From positions 1 through 12,583 of the forward strand of contig JADFOC010000025.1 in assembly GCA_022563075.1 (NCBI GenBank): a DNA stretch of 12,583 nucleotides, in the 5' to 3' direction. The translations under genes and the position numbers were made by a program. The notes beneath the pieces are model-generated. The model was not told where the DNA came from. It searched no databases and saw only the letters and a program-made list of their open reading frames with translations. This document shows, in pieces, positions 5,649 to 12,583 of the stretch (its first letter is position 1; each line of letters begins with the position of its first letter). Origin of the DNA: Pseudomonadota bacterium (GTDB taxonomy: Bacteria; Pseudomonadota; Gammaproteobacteria; Pseudomonadales; Pseudohongiellaceae).

Positions 5649-7781
5649 ATGCAAAAAATCGCACTGATAGGCAATCCTAATTGTGGCAAGACGACACTGT
5701 TCAATGTGTTAACAGGTGCCAGACAAAAAGTGGGTAACTGGCCAGGTGTGACGGTAGAAAAGAAATTCGGCTACTTCGATTTGGAATCTGCGCCAATCGA
5801 ACTGGTGGATCTGCCGGGCATCTACTCTCTCGAACAAGACTTCCAAGGTATCGATGAGAAGATTGCGCAAGATTATCTACAACAGAGCGACCTTGATGTC
5901 ATCATTAATATTGTCGACGCGACCAATCTCGAACGCAGCCTGGTACTCACTCAGCAGTTGATGGAAAAAGACGTGCCGATGGTGGTGGTGCTCAACATGC
6001 TCGATGTGGCGAAGCAGCAGGGACTCTCGGTTGCACATCAGACACTGGCGGATCAATTGCAAGTCCCCGTAGTGGCCATGGTTGCCTCCAGAAAGCAAGG
6101 TGTCGAGGAATTACTGACTAAGCTGCAGGCGATTGTATTAAATCCCGATCTGCCAGCTGCATTGCCGGAGGCTATACTGCCAGAGACTAGCGGTGACAAA
6201 ATACTGCAACGCTATCACCGCTCACGGCAATTGTTGAATGGCGTGGTCGAGGTTTCCCCAATTCAGCATAGTCTGTCGGAACGCATCGATGATGTGCTGC
6301 TGCATCGCTGGCTCGGCATCCCCTTCTTTCTGCTGATGATCTATCTCATGTTTACTGTGGCGGTGAATCTCGGCGCGGTATTCATCGATTTTTTCGACAT
6401 CTTGTTTTCCACTGTGCTGGTAGATGGCACTACCTGGCTACTGCAGCAAATCCCGTCACCGGAACTCATCATCACCTTGCTAATCACCCTGCTGGCGCAA
6501 GGGCTTGGCGGTGGCATCACGCTGGTCGCCAGCTTCATACCGGTCATCGGTTTTCTCTATCTCTGCCTCTCCCTGCTTGAAGATTCGGGTTATATGTCGC
6601 GCGCGGCCTTCGTAATCGATCGGTTGATGGGCGGAATCGGTCTACCAGGCAATGCCTTCGTGCCCCTGATCGTGGGTTTCGGCTGTAATGTGCCATCGGT
6701 GATGGCTGCCCGCAGCCTGGGTCGCGATAGCGACCGTCTGATGACGATTGCCATGGCTCCATTCATGAGTTGCGGCGCCCGTCTGACCGTCTATGTCCTA
6801 TTTGCCGCCACATTTTTCCAAACCAGTGGTCAGAACATCGTATTCGTGCTGTATTTATTGGGTATTGCCCTAGCCATTTTCACCCGCTTGATATTCAGGA
6901 AACAACTTTTTACCGATGAACTCACCCCCTCATTTCAGGAAATGCCGGCATATCACGTACCTATCGTGCGCAATATTTTATTGACGACCTGGTTTCGATT
7001 GAAAGGCTTCATCTTCCGCGCCGGCAAGACCATTGTCACCGTGGTGATAGTGCTGAGTTTTCTGAATTCGATCAGCACCGATTTCACCTTTGGCAACGAA
7101 GACTCTGAGGAATCAATACTGAGCGTGATTGGCAAATCGATTACGCCGGCCTTCGCACCGATGGGTTTGCAAGCGGATAACTGGCCTGCAACTGTGGGCT
7201 TATTTACCGGCATGTTTGCCAAAGAAGCCATCGTTGGCACCCTGGATGCTTTATACAGCGCACCGGACGCGAAAATAAGTGATGGTGGCCCACCGGATCT
7301 CATCGCCGCCGTTGGCGCAGCATTGGCGTCAGTTGGCAGTGAATTGGTGGCGCTCAGTCAGTCGCTCACCGACCCCCTGGGCATATCCATAGGCGATGTC
7401 ACGGATGTCGAGGCGGTTGCCGATGATCAAGGCGTTGAGACCAGTACCTTGACCAATATGGCAGCACTCTTCGTTGGACCTTTCTCTGCGTTCTGTTATC
7501 TGGTCTTCGTCTTACTCTACGCGCCATGCGTTGCTGTGCTGGGCGCCATCAACAAGGAAGCTGGCTGGCGCTGGACTTTATTGGTCTTTGGTTGGTGCAC
7601 CGGACTCGCCTACATCACCTCGACCGTCATCTACCAGCTTGGCACTTTCTGGGCAAACCCCTTATTCTCTTCCCTGTGGATCACCGCCATGATCTCCATA
7701 TTGCTGGTCTTTGTCCTGAACCTGAAGCGGCTATCCAGCAAGATGGTACCAAAGAACTTAATACCGGCCATTCAAATTTAG
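5649..7781 (+). CDS. feoB: Ferrous iron transporter FeoB (GTPase-coupled permease)
   Basis: Inner-membrane Fe(II) importer with an N-terminal G-protein domain. All G motifs are visible: G1 GNPNCGKT (8-15), G2 Thr35 in PGVT, G3 DLPG (54-57), G4 NMLD (116-119) and G5 around SRK (147-149). A helical linker follows, then the polytopic core from about residue 220. The core carries the paired Gate motifs, including VGFGCNVPSVMAARSL and FMSCGARL with their conserved cysteines. The protein has 710 residues against 773 in E. coli and lacks that protein's cysteine-rich C-terminal tail. No feoC gene follows. feoA is 3 bp upstream and a glycosyltransferase begins 13 bp downstream. Control is presumably through the Fur box ahead of feoA. 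Confidence 0.97.
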   Translation: MQKIALIGNPNCGKTTLFNVLTGARQKVGNWPGVTVEKKFGYFDLESAPIELVDLPGIYSLEQDFQGIDEKIAQDYLQQSDLDVIINIVDATNLERSLVLTQQLMEKDVPMVVVLNMLDVAKQQGLSVAHQTLADQLQVPVVAMVASRKQGVEELLTKLQAIVLNPDLPAALPEAILPETSGDKILQRYHRSRQLLNGVVEVSPIQHSLSERIDDVLLHRWLGIPFFLLMIYLMFTVAVNLGAVFIDFFDILFSTVLVDGTTWLLQQIPSPELIITLLITLLAQGLGGGITLVASFIPVIGFLYLCLSLLEDSGYMSRAAFVIDRLMGGIGLPGNAFVPLIVGFGCNVPSVMAARSLGRDSDRLMTIAMAPFMSCGARLTVYVLFAATFFQTSGQNIVFVLYLLGIALAIFTRLIFRKQLFTDELTPSFQEMPAYHVPIVRNILLTTWFRLKGFIFRAGKTIVTVVIVLSFLNSISTDFTFGNEDSEESILSVIGKSITPAFAPMGLQADNWPATVGLFTGMFAKEAIVGTLDALYSAPDAKISDGGPPDLIAAVGAALASVGSELVALSQSLTDPLGISIGDVTDVEAVADDQGVETSTLTNMAALFVGPFSAFCYLVFVLLYAPCVAVLGAINKEAGWRWTLLVFGWCTGLAYITSTVIYQLGTFWANPLFSSLWITAMISILLVFVLNLKRLSSKMVPKNLIPAIQI

Positions 7782-7794
7782 CGGGAGTGCTGTA

Positions 7795-9729
7795 TTGCAG
7801 GAATCGAGGTCACAGGTTGATCACTTACCTGTTCTAAAACTATTCATTATCGGTTTCTGTCTGCTGCTGGTGACAAAACTTTTCCTGGCCTCTGTACTCG
7901 ATCTGTACAGCGACGAGGTTTTCTATTGGCAGGCATCCACACAACCTGCCCTCGCCTACAGCGATCTACCTTTTATGACTGCGCTGTTAATCGGTCTCGG
8001 TTCGTCTTTGCATCCGGGCAGCGCTTTCGCAGCTCGGTTATTATTTATCCTACTCGGAACTTGTTTACCTCTTCTCGTGTACTGGATTGCCAGGCCGATT
8101 ACAGGCAAACAGCAAGCGTTGGAATCTGCCACACTGTCCCTGTGTTTGCCATTGGGCGGTTTTCTGGGTTTGCTCGCCGTGCCAGATGTCCCTTTAATAT
8201 TCTTCGGATTGCTGTCAATCGGTTTCTTCGAACGAGCCTTGCGCACAGATCGTTATCGCTACTGGATGGCGACCGGCATTTTTGTTGCCCTCGGATTAAG
8301 CACCCACTATCGTTTCTTTCTCTATCCTGCTGCCGCCATCGTCTTTCTAGTATTGTTTAAACCCGAACACAAGCAGTGGCGCAATCCGCGCCTGTGGTCA
8401 GCGATACTCTTAGCCAGCATCGGCCTGGTGCCGATACTATGGTTTAACCTAACTAATCAGCTCAGTAGTGCCAGTTTCTATTTCATTGATCGACACCCCT
8501 GGGCGTTTCACGCCAGCGGCCTGTTACATCTGTTCAAGCAGGCCGGACTGGTTACACCACCGCTGTATGGTGCGTTGGCAGTTACGCTGTGGCTGCTCTA
8601 TAAGAAAGCTAAGGAAGGCGATCGTAGTGCTGCTCTATTCATGAGTTTTGCACTGACAAACATGTTGGTTTACCTGGTATTGGCTCCGTGGACTGACGCA
8701 ACCAGCACCTCAATTCACTGGCCACTGTCGGGCTACTTCCCTTTACTAATCTTCCTGCCAGCCACGCTGAGAAAGATATACCAATGGTCGGTGCGGCGGT
8801 GGCATGCAAGAGTTGCCCGGGTCTTGGTGGCCAGCATCCCTGTCATTGGCTTCACTGGCACACTGATCGCTTTAATCGGTGTCGGCTCACAGGGCTTTCA
8901 ACAGCAGCTGCAGCCATTGTTAGGCCCCGGAGTACTATCGAACAAAATGGCGGGATGGAAAGAATTTTCTGAGTATACAGCGAATCTGATAAATCAAGAA
9001 TTTGCACAGACTGAGCCCATTATCATTACTGATAATTATTACACTGCTGCCCAGATTGCGTTTGCGGGGCTATCTCGTGAGAGTATTACGCTGGACCGAG
9101 ACAAAGCTGTTCGCGATGGTCGCATCGCTCAATATGAATTATGGCAGCAAGACGAAGCTGGCCTGGCAAATGCAATCGATCGACCCGCACTGTTCATAAC
9201 CGAAGACAGCACACTCGAAGTGCCTGATAAGCATAAGATGTTGGCACTTGTATGTCATCATGTCGATCACATGGAATTTTTGAGCAGGCTCTCTCTGTTC
9301 GAAGGAGATAAACAGTTTAGTTTTTACAGAGCAAATAAAATAGTAGATAGATCTAGGCAGCCCGATTATCGCTCCATGCCATGCCCTTTCCCTGCTCGAG
9401 CCTGGATTGATTTCCCCGAAGAAAACGACTCTATGAAAGGACAGGTTACCATTAGTGGATGGGCCTATAATGAAGACATTGGAGTAGAAGAAATTTATTT
9501 GCTGATCGATGAGCAACGATTCGCTTTGTTCAACTATGGTGCGAATCGATTAGATGTTGTCGAAGTCATGCATGTCGAATCAGATCCTAACGCACCTAAT
9601 TTGGGATTTGACTATCGGCTCGATACCAACATCTTAGAAAACGGAACACACCTTCTTGCCATTGAGATCATTAATACACGGGGCATCTCCATGTCCTATG
9701 GAGCGCGCTCGGTGGTAATTGAAAATTAG
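7795..9729 (+). CDS. GT39/PMT_2-like membrane glycosyltransferase with C-terminal Ig-like domain
   Basis: GT-C fold enzyme, probably using a polyprenyl-phosphate sugar to modify an envelope glycan, lipid or protein; the acceptor is unknown. The start is TTG, supported by GGGAG with a 7-nt spacer. The first periplasmic loop has YSDEVFYW with the expected catalytic Asp40-Glu41 pair, then PALAYSDLPFM (51-61), equivalent to the family's Y-x-D-x-P-P segment, and AVPDVPLIFF (128-137), the second PMT_2 signature. About ten hydrophobic segments run to residue ~365. A soluble region follows (~385-515), then a beta-rich module (~540-643) with ISGWAYNEDIGVEEIYLLID, YGANRLDV and GFDYRLDTN...NGTH, typical of Ig-like domains on surface proteins. 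It lies 13 bp after feoB, so co-transcription is likely. ArnT is a relative but specific identity is not supported. Confidence 0.85.
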   Translation: MQESRSQVDHLPVLKLFIIGFCLLLVTKLFLASVLDLYSDEVFYWQASTQPALAYSDLPFMTALLIGLGSSLHPGSAFAARLLFILLGTCLPLLVYWIARPITGKQQALESATLSLCLPLGGFLGLLAVPDVPLIFFGLLSIGFFERALRTDRYRYWMATGIFVALGLSTHYRFFLYPAAAIVFLVLFKPEHKQWRNPRLWSAILLASIGLVPILWFNLTNQLSSASFYFIDRHPWAFHASGLLHLFKQAGLVTPPLYGALAVTLWLLYKKAKEGDRSAALFMSFALTNMLVYLVLAPWTDATSTSIHWPLSGYFPLLIFLPATLRKIYQWSVRRWHARVARVLVASIPVIGFTGTLIALIGVGSQGFQQQLQPLLGPGVLSNKMAGWKEFSEYTANLINQEFAQTEPIIITDNYYTAAQIAFAGLSRESITLDRDKAVRDGRIAQYELWQQDEAGLANAIDRPALFITEDSTLEVPDKHKMLALVCHHVDHMEFLSRLSLFEGDKQFSFYRANKIVDRSRQPDYRSMPCPFPARAWIDFPEENDSMKGQVTISGWAYNEDIGVEEIYLLIDEQRFALFNYGANRLDVVEVMHVESDPNAPNLGFDYRLDTNILENGTHLLAIEIINTRGISMSYGARSVVIEN

Positions 9730-9745
9730 GCTGCCATTCATTTGT

Positions 9746-10669
9746 TCAAAGCTGGCTTAACACTTCAACGGCTATCTTCCACTCATTGCTTTCAGTGAAG
9801 CGCCATAGACGTAAATAACTTGCTTGAAATCTTTCTTCCACATCGACATCGGTATTAGTAGCCATAGTCCCATAGGTATAACCCATTTCCTTCGACGTTG
9901 AGAGATATCCTCCCATATGGTTCATGCTAATGGGATTGGTGGTGGACAGTTGATTATCGAGAAAGGCTCCGTAAACTGAACTGGCCGATTCTGCCCCAAC
10001 TGCGGGACCCATACCAGGTAAATATACCCTGGAATTTTCCAAGCCATAGCGTAGCAGAGCACGCTGACCACCACGGATATTGATCGATCGGCCGAACAAA
10101 TTATCTGCAGCGACAAGACTCTGCAAGGTGTTGCTTTCGACCATCGCCATCACCGGATGCGCAGTTTCTTCCAGCACCGGAACCGTATCTGCAAAATTCG
10201 GCTCAACTTCAAGGCTCAGGAACCCAGGAATGAAAACAAACTTGTCAGCCATTAATTCCCAACGATCGCTAGGCTTCCTCCAGATAGAGACCAGGTGACC
10301 AAATACGCCCTGATCTTCTTCTAGCGGCCCGGCAGTCAATCCCAGATCGCCATCCCGGGACACATCAATATAGTGAGCCTTCCAACTGATTTCATTGGCA
10401 TTGTTTTGAAATGTTTCATCGGAATACTCTTCTAGCGCATCGACCGGACCTCTCCCTCTTCGAAAAACCACAGAATCATTGCCAAGAAATTCCAGAAACG
10501 CGCGCGTTCTGCCGATCTCCACCGAACGTTCGATGAAAGCCTGATCGGCATCGGCAAGATCTAACCAATGCTGGTATTGACTTATTTCCTGCGCATAAAC
10601 GAAACTGACCTGCAACAATGTCATTAGCAAGGCAGTTTTGACACCCAGGGATCCCTGTTGTACTCGCAT
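9746..10669 (-). CDS. Secreted protein with two tandem NTF2-like (DUF4440/SnoaL-like) domains
   Basis: 307 residues with a signal peptide (positive n-region with Lys11, hydrophobic 12-24, cleavage likely after VYA, residue 26), so periplasmic or exported. ATG 10669 is supported by GAGGGG about 8 nt upstream. Two copies of the cone-like NTF2 pattern follow. The first is about 40-147, with a helical start, KAHYIDVSRDGDLGLTAGPLE, then HLVSIWRKPSDRWELMADKFV. The second is about 183-307, with MNHMGGYLSTSKEMGYTYGTM, then SYLRLWRFTESNEWKIAVEVL. Single-domain relatives are common and functionally diverse, including small-molecule binding and enzymes, so no reaction is assigned. It converges on the glycosyltransferase with a 16-bp gap and diverges from the sensor kinase, with which it may share regulation. 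Confidence 0.75.
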   Translation of the reverse strand: MRVQQGSLGVKTALLMTLLQVSFVYAQEISQYQHWLDLADADQAFIERSVEIGRTRAFLEFLGNDSVVFRRGRGPVDALEEYSDETFQNNANEISWKAHYIDVSRDGDLGLTAGPLEEDQGVFGHLVSIWRKPSDRWELMADKFVFIPGFLSLEVEPNFADTVPVLEETAHPVMAMVESNTLQSLVAADNLFGRSINIRGGQRALLRYGLENSRVYLPGMGPAVGAESASSVYGAFLDNQLSTTNPISMNHMGGYLSTSKEMGYTYGTMATNTDVDVEERFQASYLRLWRFTESNEWKIAVEVLSQL

Positions 10670-10775
10670 GAAGATTACCCCTCGGACTGGCAGAAATGCG
10701 GAAGAATTTTAATCCTATTACTGCCGTTTAACTAGCAATAAATCAGCCATTTTAAGCTCTAGCAAGGCCCAACTC
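10670..10775. other. Divergent intergenic region between the NTF2-like gene and the sensor kinase
   Basis: About 106 bp if the kinase starts at 10776, or about 268 bp if it starts at the internal TTG 10938. It contains the strong GAGGGG ribosome site of the minus-strand gene and AAGG 8 nt ahead of ATG 10776. No promoter with both good -35 and -10 elements is evident in either direction. Confidence 0.5.
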
Positions 10776-12583
10776 ATGAGCGTTGCGTCATTAACTGTGG
10801 TTGAATATTCTCGTCGCTTTGATTGTTCTAGCAATGTCGAACCGCTAGAATCAGAACCTACGACAAGAGCTAATGCCAGCCAACACTGCAGGCACTACAT
10901 CTTGTTCTACTTAATCCAATATAGTCGGCCAGCTATTTTGCGTAAAATCTCAATATCGGAAATTTCACTATCACTGTCATTGCTTTGTGTTACTTGCGGG
11001 TATCTACCAAATTCCAGCGCCCAGCCGATCGTAGTCAAGCCCGCAATCGCACAATTATCCATAGCCGAGCATGTTGAATACTACGAAGACAGTTCGGAAT
11101 CGTTAACGATTACTGAAGTATTGGCTCCCAATTTCGGTGTCAATTTCATTCCCCACAATCGGGAAATACTTCATTTTGGCATCACCGGCTCGGCCTACTG
11201 GATCCGCTTTCAGCTTGACTGGTCCGATGCAGGTGACAATCCAAGCAGAATATTAGAATTTGGACCTCCTAAACTTGTGGGCGGTGTTGTCCGGGGCGGT
11301 ATCGAACTGTTCATTGTTGATGACAATGGCGCGCTGGCATCAGCATACACTCTAGGCACGCAAGTCAGTAACCGTGAACTCAAGACCTTCAATCGCGGAT
11401 TTGCTTTACGCATAGATCCGGATTTCGGCAGCCAATTCTATCTGAGAGTAAGCAGCGCTAGACCTCTGCGCCTGCCCATTTCCCTCTGGGATGAAGAGAG
11501 TTTCAGACAGGAAGCAATGATCGCCAACGCCATACTGGGATTAGAGTACGGCATCCTGCTGGCGATGATTTTCTATAATTTGTTCCTGTTATTTTCCACC
11601 AGGGAAGTCAGCTATCTCTATTACGTCATTACCATCGCCACACAGACGGCATTTATTTTTCTCGACTCGAAGAATTTGCGCTATCTGCTCGACGAGTTGT
11701 ATAGCAGCAACTGGTATGTCGATATGTCAGAGCGGCTTATCTATCCCTTGTTGGCAATAACAGCATTGATGTTTCAACGATCATTGCTTCGCATCTGGGA
11801 ACACAACATTAAACTCGATAACACGGTGAAACTGTTAGTAGCAGGATTCGGACTGGTAGTGTTATTGGCATTCGTTCCGAATGAAAAGGCCTTTCAATAT
11901 CTATTTATTTTCCTGCTGATACTCGCCATTCCTCTGTCATTCTACAATAACGTCGATGCCATCCGGCGCGGCAATGTAACGGCCATTGTCCATATGGGTG
12001 CAGTGAGTGTATTCCTGGCTGGCACCTTTGTCCTGTTGCTGCTGCAGCTATGGCCGTCATTTCCAAATAATGCTTTAACCAATGGTGCTTTCCACGCCGG
12101 CTTGATTGCGCAAGCGATGCTGTTATCACTATGTCTGGCGTTTCGATACAATCAAATTAAGCAAGAGAAAGGGGATGCACAACACCTGGCTATTACTAAT
12201 CTGGTTCGGGCTGAACAGATTAAAGATGACTTGTTAGCCAATGTCTCCCATGAACTACGCACACCACTCTACGGAATAAATGGATTAGCAGAAACCGCAT
12301 TGATTGAACTGAGAAATGATACGCAAGACGTAAAGCTAATTACTCAAAACCTTGAACTCATCCAGGCTAGCGGCGATCGCCTGACCAAGCTGGTCAATGA
12401 TTTGTTGGATTTTTCAAGCGCGAAAGACGATGCGACCTACGTTAAATTTCGACCGGTAGATATGCAGAGTCTGATCTTACTGGTAATGGCTGTATGCAAA
12501 CCTCTTATCGGTGATAAAAATGTGGAATTGCGTACAGAAATCGATGCGGATCTACCATTGGTTGCAGGCGACGAGGATAGACT
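10776..12583 (+). CDS. 7TMR-DISM sensor histidine kinase, 3' end outside the window
   Basis: Membrane histidine kinase open to the window end. ATG 10776 (AAGG 8 nt upstream) is the first start after the in-frame stop at 10710. However, TTG 10938 would begin directly with a good signal sequence ending NSSAQ, and the 54 residues before it look poorly coding. A periplasmic 7TMR-DISMED2 domain spans about 11100-11510 (SAYWIRFQL, LRVSSARPLRLPISLWD). The seven-helix 7TMR-DISM region spans about 11519-12150, opening with LGLEYGILLAMIFYNLFLLF. A short linker leads to HisKA: LLANVSHELRTPLYGINGLAE with phospho-acceptor His492 (counted from 10776; His438 from TTG). The HATPase region has only just begun at the edge. 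Ligand and response regulator are unknown; in some relatives the DISMED2 module is thought to bind carbohydrate. Confidence 0.88.
   Translation, partial: MSVASLTVVEYSRRFDCSSNVEPLESEPTTRANASQHCRHYILFYLIQYSRPAILRKISISEISLSLSLLCVTCGYLPNSSAQPIVVKPAIAQLSIAEHVEYYEDSSESLTITEVLAPNFGVNFIPHNREILHFGITGSAYWIRFQLDWSDAGDNPSRILEFGPPKLVGGVVRGGIELFIVDDNGALASAYTLGTQVSNRELKTFNRGFALRIDPDFGSQFYLRVSSARPLRLPISLWDEESFRQEAMIANAILGLEYGILLAMIFYNLFLLFSTREVSYLYYVITIATQTAFIFLDSKNLRYLLDELYSSNWYVDMSERLIYPLLAITALMFQRSLLRIWEHNIKLDNTVKLLVAGFGLVVLLAFVPNEKAFQYLFIFLLILAIPLSFYNNVDAIRRGNVTAIVHMGAVSVFLAGTFVLLLLQLWPSFPNNALTNGAFHAGLIAQAMLLSLCLAFRYNQIKQEKGDAQHLAITNLVRAEQIKDDLLANVSHELRTPLYGINGLAETALIELRNDTQDVKLITQNLELIQASGDRLTKLVNDLLDFSSAKDDATYVKFRPVDMQSLILLVMAVCKPLIGDKNVELRTEIDADLPLVAGDEDR

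Noticed and set aside
6760..6800. Altered residue in the second FeoB gate motif (SCGARL followed by Thr)
   Set aside because: The position after SCGARL varies among FeoB proteins, including E. coli, and the gate cysteine is present, so this is ordinary variation.
6953..7303. 116-codon minus-strand ORF inside feoB
   Set aside because: Antisense to conserved FeoB membrane segments and low in protein-like pattern; a shadow of the real frame.
7926..8360. 144-codon plus-strand ORF inside the glycosyltransferase
   Set aside because: It overlaps a well-supported GT39 frame with clear motifs, has no recognisable domain, and its composition fits a shadow frame.
9730..9745. Bidirectional terminator between the glycosyltransferase and the NTF2-like gene
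   Set aside because: The gap is 16 bp with no hairpin, so I see no terminator, although transcription must end somewhere nearby.
1..12583. Mobile elements, CRISPR arrays, tRNA or rRNA genes
   Set aside because: No transposase or integrase motif, no regular repeat-spacer pattern, and no cloverleaf or rRNA-like sequence was seen.

Overview
The window looks like chromosomal DNA of a gammaproteobacterium, probably free-living. This is inferred from a Pseudomonas-like convergent ppk/ppx pair, a Bfr/Bfd/FeoAB iron cassette with a classical Fur box, and a 7TMR-DISM histidine kinase. Base composition looks even across the window. I see no insertion sequence, integrase, tRNA, rRNA or CRISPR array, so this is mostly core genome.

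Phosphate block (1-4169). On the minus strand is a phosphate-selective porin (OprO/OprP family). It starts at TTG and is interrupted by an in-frame TAA just before the window edge, although the family-like reading frame continues past the stop. Diverging from it is ppk (polyphosphate kinase 1), which runs tail-to-tail into a short-form ppx (exopolyphosphatase). The two 3' ends overlap by 15 bp. Together they cover phosphate uptake and polyphosphate synthesis and breakdown.

Iron block (4350-7781). bfr (bacterioferritin) and bfd (bacterioferritin-associated ferredoxin) lie on the minus strand; feoA and feoB (ferrous iron import) lie on the plus strand. Between bfd and feoA is a 16/19-match Fur box lying within a good sigma70-type promoter that reads toward bfd. 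One control point can therefore govern iron import, storage and release. The bfd-bfr gap also holds a 28-codon plus-strand ORF with a well-spaced Shine-Dalgarno sequence.

Envelope and signalling block (7795-12583). Only 13 bp after feoB, with its own Shine-Dalgarno and a TTG start, comes a GT39/PMT_2-like membrane glycosyltransferase carrying a C-terminal Ig-like beta module. It converges on a secreted protein of two NTF2-like (DUF4440/SnoaL-like) domains. Divergent from that is a histidine kinase with a DISMED2 sensor domain, a 7TM region and HisKA; it is cut by the right window edge before its ATPase domain.

Nothing here amounts to a clearly new multi-gene system. The points most worth a second look are the interrupted porin, the candidate small ORF between bfd and bfr, the glycosyltransferase placed as third gene of the feo operon, and the tandem NTF2-like protein divergent from the DISM kinase.
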